A stretch of DNA of 64,000 bases from Colwellia sp. 1_MG-2023. Lineage in GTDB: Bacteria > Pseudomonadota > Gammaproteobacteria > Enterobacterales > Alteromonadaceae. Position numbers and translations under genes: made by a program. The stretch is taken from assembly GCF_030546755.1 (NCBI RefSeq), contig NZ_JAUOPE010000001.1, positions 434,001 to 498,000 on the forward strand, read 5' to 3'. The notes beneath the pieces are model-generated. The model made no database searches, had not been told where the DNA came from, and worked only from the letters and a program-made list of their open reading frames with translations. Each line of letters opens with the position of its first letter. The stretch's first letter is position 1. Below are positions 62,612-64,000 of the stretch, one piece after another.

Positions 62612-64000
62612 CTATATCCCGCCGTTTAAGCCAGTCATAAATGACTCTGCAGGTATTTCATCTAAACAAGATTCATCCAAGTCATTTGGATCTTTTTTAT
62701 TTAAAAATTCATTAATTACGTTAATTGCGCATCCTGATACAGCAGGTGTATGGCTACTGTGTTTCATAATAATGTGCTTACTATTCGGTAGTGTTTTATT
62801 TGAATATTCACCATTACTAGGTGGCGTAACTGGGTCTAATTCACCAGAAATTATCAAGGTTGGAATATCGGCAGTAACGGGATTATAAAAATCTTCACTT
62901 GGACGGTATTGTGGCCACAATGGACAAGCCGTTTGCCAAGCGACATGACTCAAATTGCCGTTAAAATTGTTATCAGAATCCGCCTTGATCATTTCTTGTG
63001 TCACTTTTGGCATATCTTCATTACAAACAATATTAAATGTTAAGCCCACATACATACCCATACCGCCTTCGCTCATTGCCGTTAAACCAACAAAAGGTGA
63101 AAAATTTCCTAATGAAGCTTGATGAATTATCAACGGCACTAAAGAACGTCCTTCAATGCTATATAACTGCATAAAAATAGCGGAAATAAATTTACTTTTA
63201 TTAACCACTAACGGGGTTTGCGTACCTAAACGTGGATGTGGAATATTGATAGATACGGGTGTCTCATCTAAGGTAGCAATGACTTGTTTAAACTCATTGG
63301 CTAAATTGGGATAGGCTTGCTGACAACTTGCTTCTTTCTGACAGTTTTCTAGCAACATTGAAAAAGAACGTTCAGCACTTTTACCAAATAACCCAATTGG
63401 CACTTCAATCGGGCCTACACTATCTAACACCACACTGCTTAACGATTCAGGAAATAAACGCATGTAGACTAAACCTGCTCTAGTGCCATATGACCCACCA
63501 TAAATAGCAATTTTGTCATGATTAAGGGCTGCGCGTACTGCGTCAAAATCTCGAATAGCATTCTCAGAATTATACTGGCTTAAATCACCAGTAAAGGTTG
63601 CTAAACAGTCTTTCACATCTTGAGCAGTAAAATCTTCGGGGATAGAGCTATAAACATCTTGCTCGATATTGTCATCACATTGTAAAGGGTGTGATTCTCC
63701 CGTACCACGTTGGTCAACTAATATTAATGCGCGAGACTTTCTCACTTCATTAAAAGCTTTATATAGACCACCGGCAAGGCTAACTGCAGCTTGTCCAGGA
63801 CCACCAGCTAGAAACATTAATGGTTCTTTATTTTGGCTTTTATCAATAGCGGGTAAAACGGCAAAATTGATGGTAATTTTTTCACCATCAGGTTTAGCAT
63901 AATTCTCAGGAACGAGTAATTTGCCACATTGTATTTGTTGTTTTATCCCTTCGACGTGGCAATCTTTCAGGGTTAAGTTAGATTCATTAGCAACAACCGC
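62612..64000 (-). CDS. S33-type alpha/beta-hydrolase peptidase, 5' end outside window
   Basis: The frame stays open to the window edge, giving at least 462 residues without the N-terminus. The oxyanion segment FLAGGPGQAAV, VDQRGTGES, the nucleophile elbow IYGGSYGTRAG, the acid SGELDPVTPPSN and the His SSHTPAVSGC match proline iminopeptidase/tripeptidyl aminopeptidase-like enzymes. Several cysteines (for example CQKEASCQQAYP) suggest a secreted, disulfide-bonded form. An apparent ATG at 63817 is internal. It lies 10 bp before the ABC genes, in one operon. Confidence 0.92.
   Translation of the reverse strand, partial: AVVANESNLTLKDCHVEGIKQQIQCGKLLVPENYAKPDGEKITINFAVLPAIDKSQNKEPLMFLAGGPGQAAVSLAGGLYKAFNEVRKSRALILVDQRGTGESHPLQCDDNIEQDVYSSIPEDFTAQDVKDCLATFTGDLSQYNSENAIRDFDAVRAALNHDKIAIYGGSYGTRAGLVYMRLFPESLSSVVLDSVGPIEVPIGLFGKSAERSFSMLLENCQKEASCQQAYPNLANEFKQVIATLDETPVSINIPHPRLGTQTPLVVNKSKFISAIFMQLYSIEGRSLVPLIIHQASLGNFSPFVGLTAMSEGGMGMYVGLTFNIVCNEDMPKVTQEMIKADSDNNFNGNLSHVAWQTACPLWPQYRPSEDFYNPVTADIPTLIISGELDPVTPPSNGEYSNKTLPNSKHIIMKHSSHTPAVSGCAINVINEFLNKKDPNDLDESCLDEIPAESFMTGLNGGI

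Overview
The window reads as chromosomal DNA of a low-GC marine gammaproteobacterium of the Alteromonadales, most like the Colwelliaceae (Colwellia/Thalassotalea). This is inferred from gene content and order, not from a search. Supporting points are a sodium-type flagellar stator (pomAB), NhaC and NhaD Na+/H+ antiporters, NSS and BCCT sodium-coupled transporters, a large TonB-dependent receptor, many TTG starts, and conserved blocks aroF-tyrA with a pheA end, rpsP-rimM-trmD-rplS, ffh/ypjD/corC and xseB-ispA-dxs. No rRNA or tRNA genes and no insertion sequences were seen.

Layout. 1-6.3 kb: 3' end of pheA, small envelope proteins, and an aroF-tyrA-thioredoxin-like lipoprotein operon behind two TyrR-like boxes. 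6.4-12.2 kb: acs, then a chemoreceptor, a porin-like protein and a PstS-like half protein. 12.2-19.5 kb: the ribosomal protein/tRNA methylation operon, ffh, a metal permease, ypjD and a CorC/CNNM protein. 19.5-23.3 kb: two unusual noncoding stretches of over 800 bp flank a lysozyme-fold lipoprotein gene. The first holds a cluster of perfect DnaA boxes. The second holds four tandem small-RNA-like transcription units, each with the same ECF/sigma-E-type promoter pattern and its own terminator. 23.3-34.3 kb: ion and osmolyte transport (gshA, nhaC, rluA-like, LysR, trxA, NSS, nhaD, CBS protein, BCCT).

34.5-40.6 kb: a TonB receptor with a Fur-like box, a TPR-sulfotransferase, and an esterase-fold protein that seems to have lost its catalytic serine. 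40.6-43.6 kb is the accessory region. A 600-bp noncoding stretch carries three hairpins with the same apex but different arms. It is followed by two clear and one doubtful integron-type cassettes (unknown protein, DUF4238 protein, HTH-2TM regulator) bounded by attC-like sites with no integrase in view, that is, a CALIN-like array. 43.6-57.7 kb returns to core genes: yajQ, a VanZ-like gene, panE, thiI, pomAB, xseB-ispA-dxs, a secreted amidase, then ribBA-ribE-ribD-nrdR. 57.7-64 kb: glyA, a translationally coupled ECF sigma factor/membrane protein pair, an ABC-2 exporter, and a secreted S33-type peptidase cut by the window end.

The best candidates for something undescribed are the four-unit sRNA array (21.0-21.7 kb), the shared-apex hairpins next to the cassette array (40.8-43.4 kb) and the DnaA-box cluster (19.85-19.94 kb). 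All functional statements are read from sequence and family knowledge; no database search was run.
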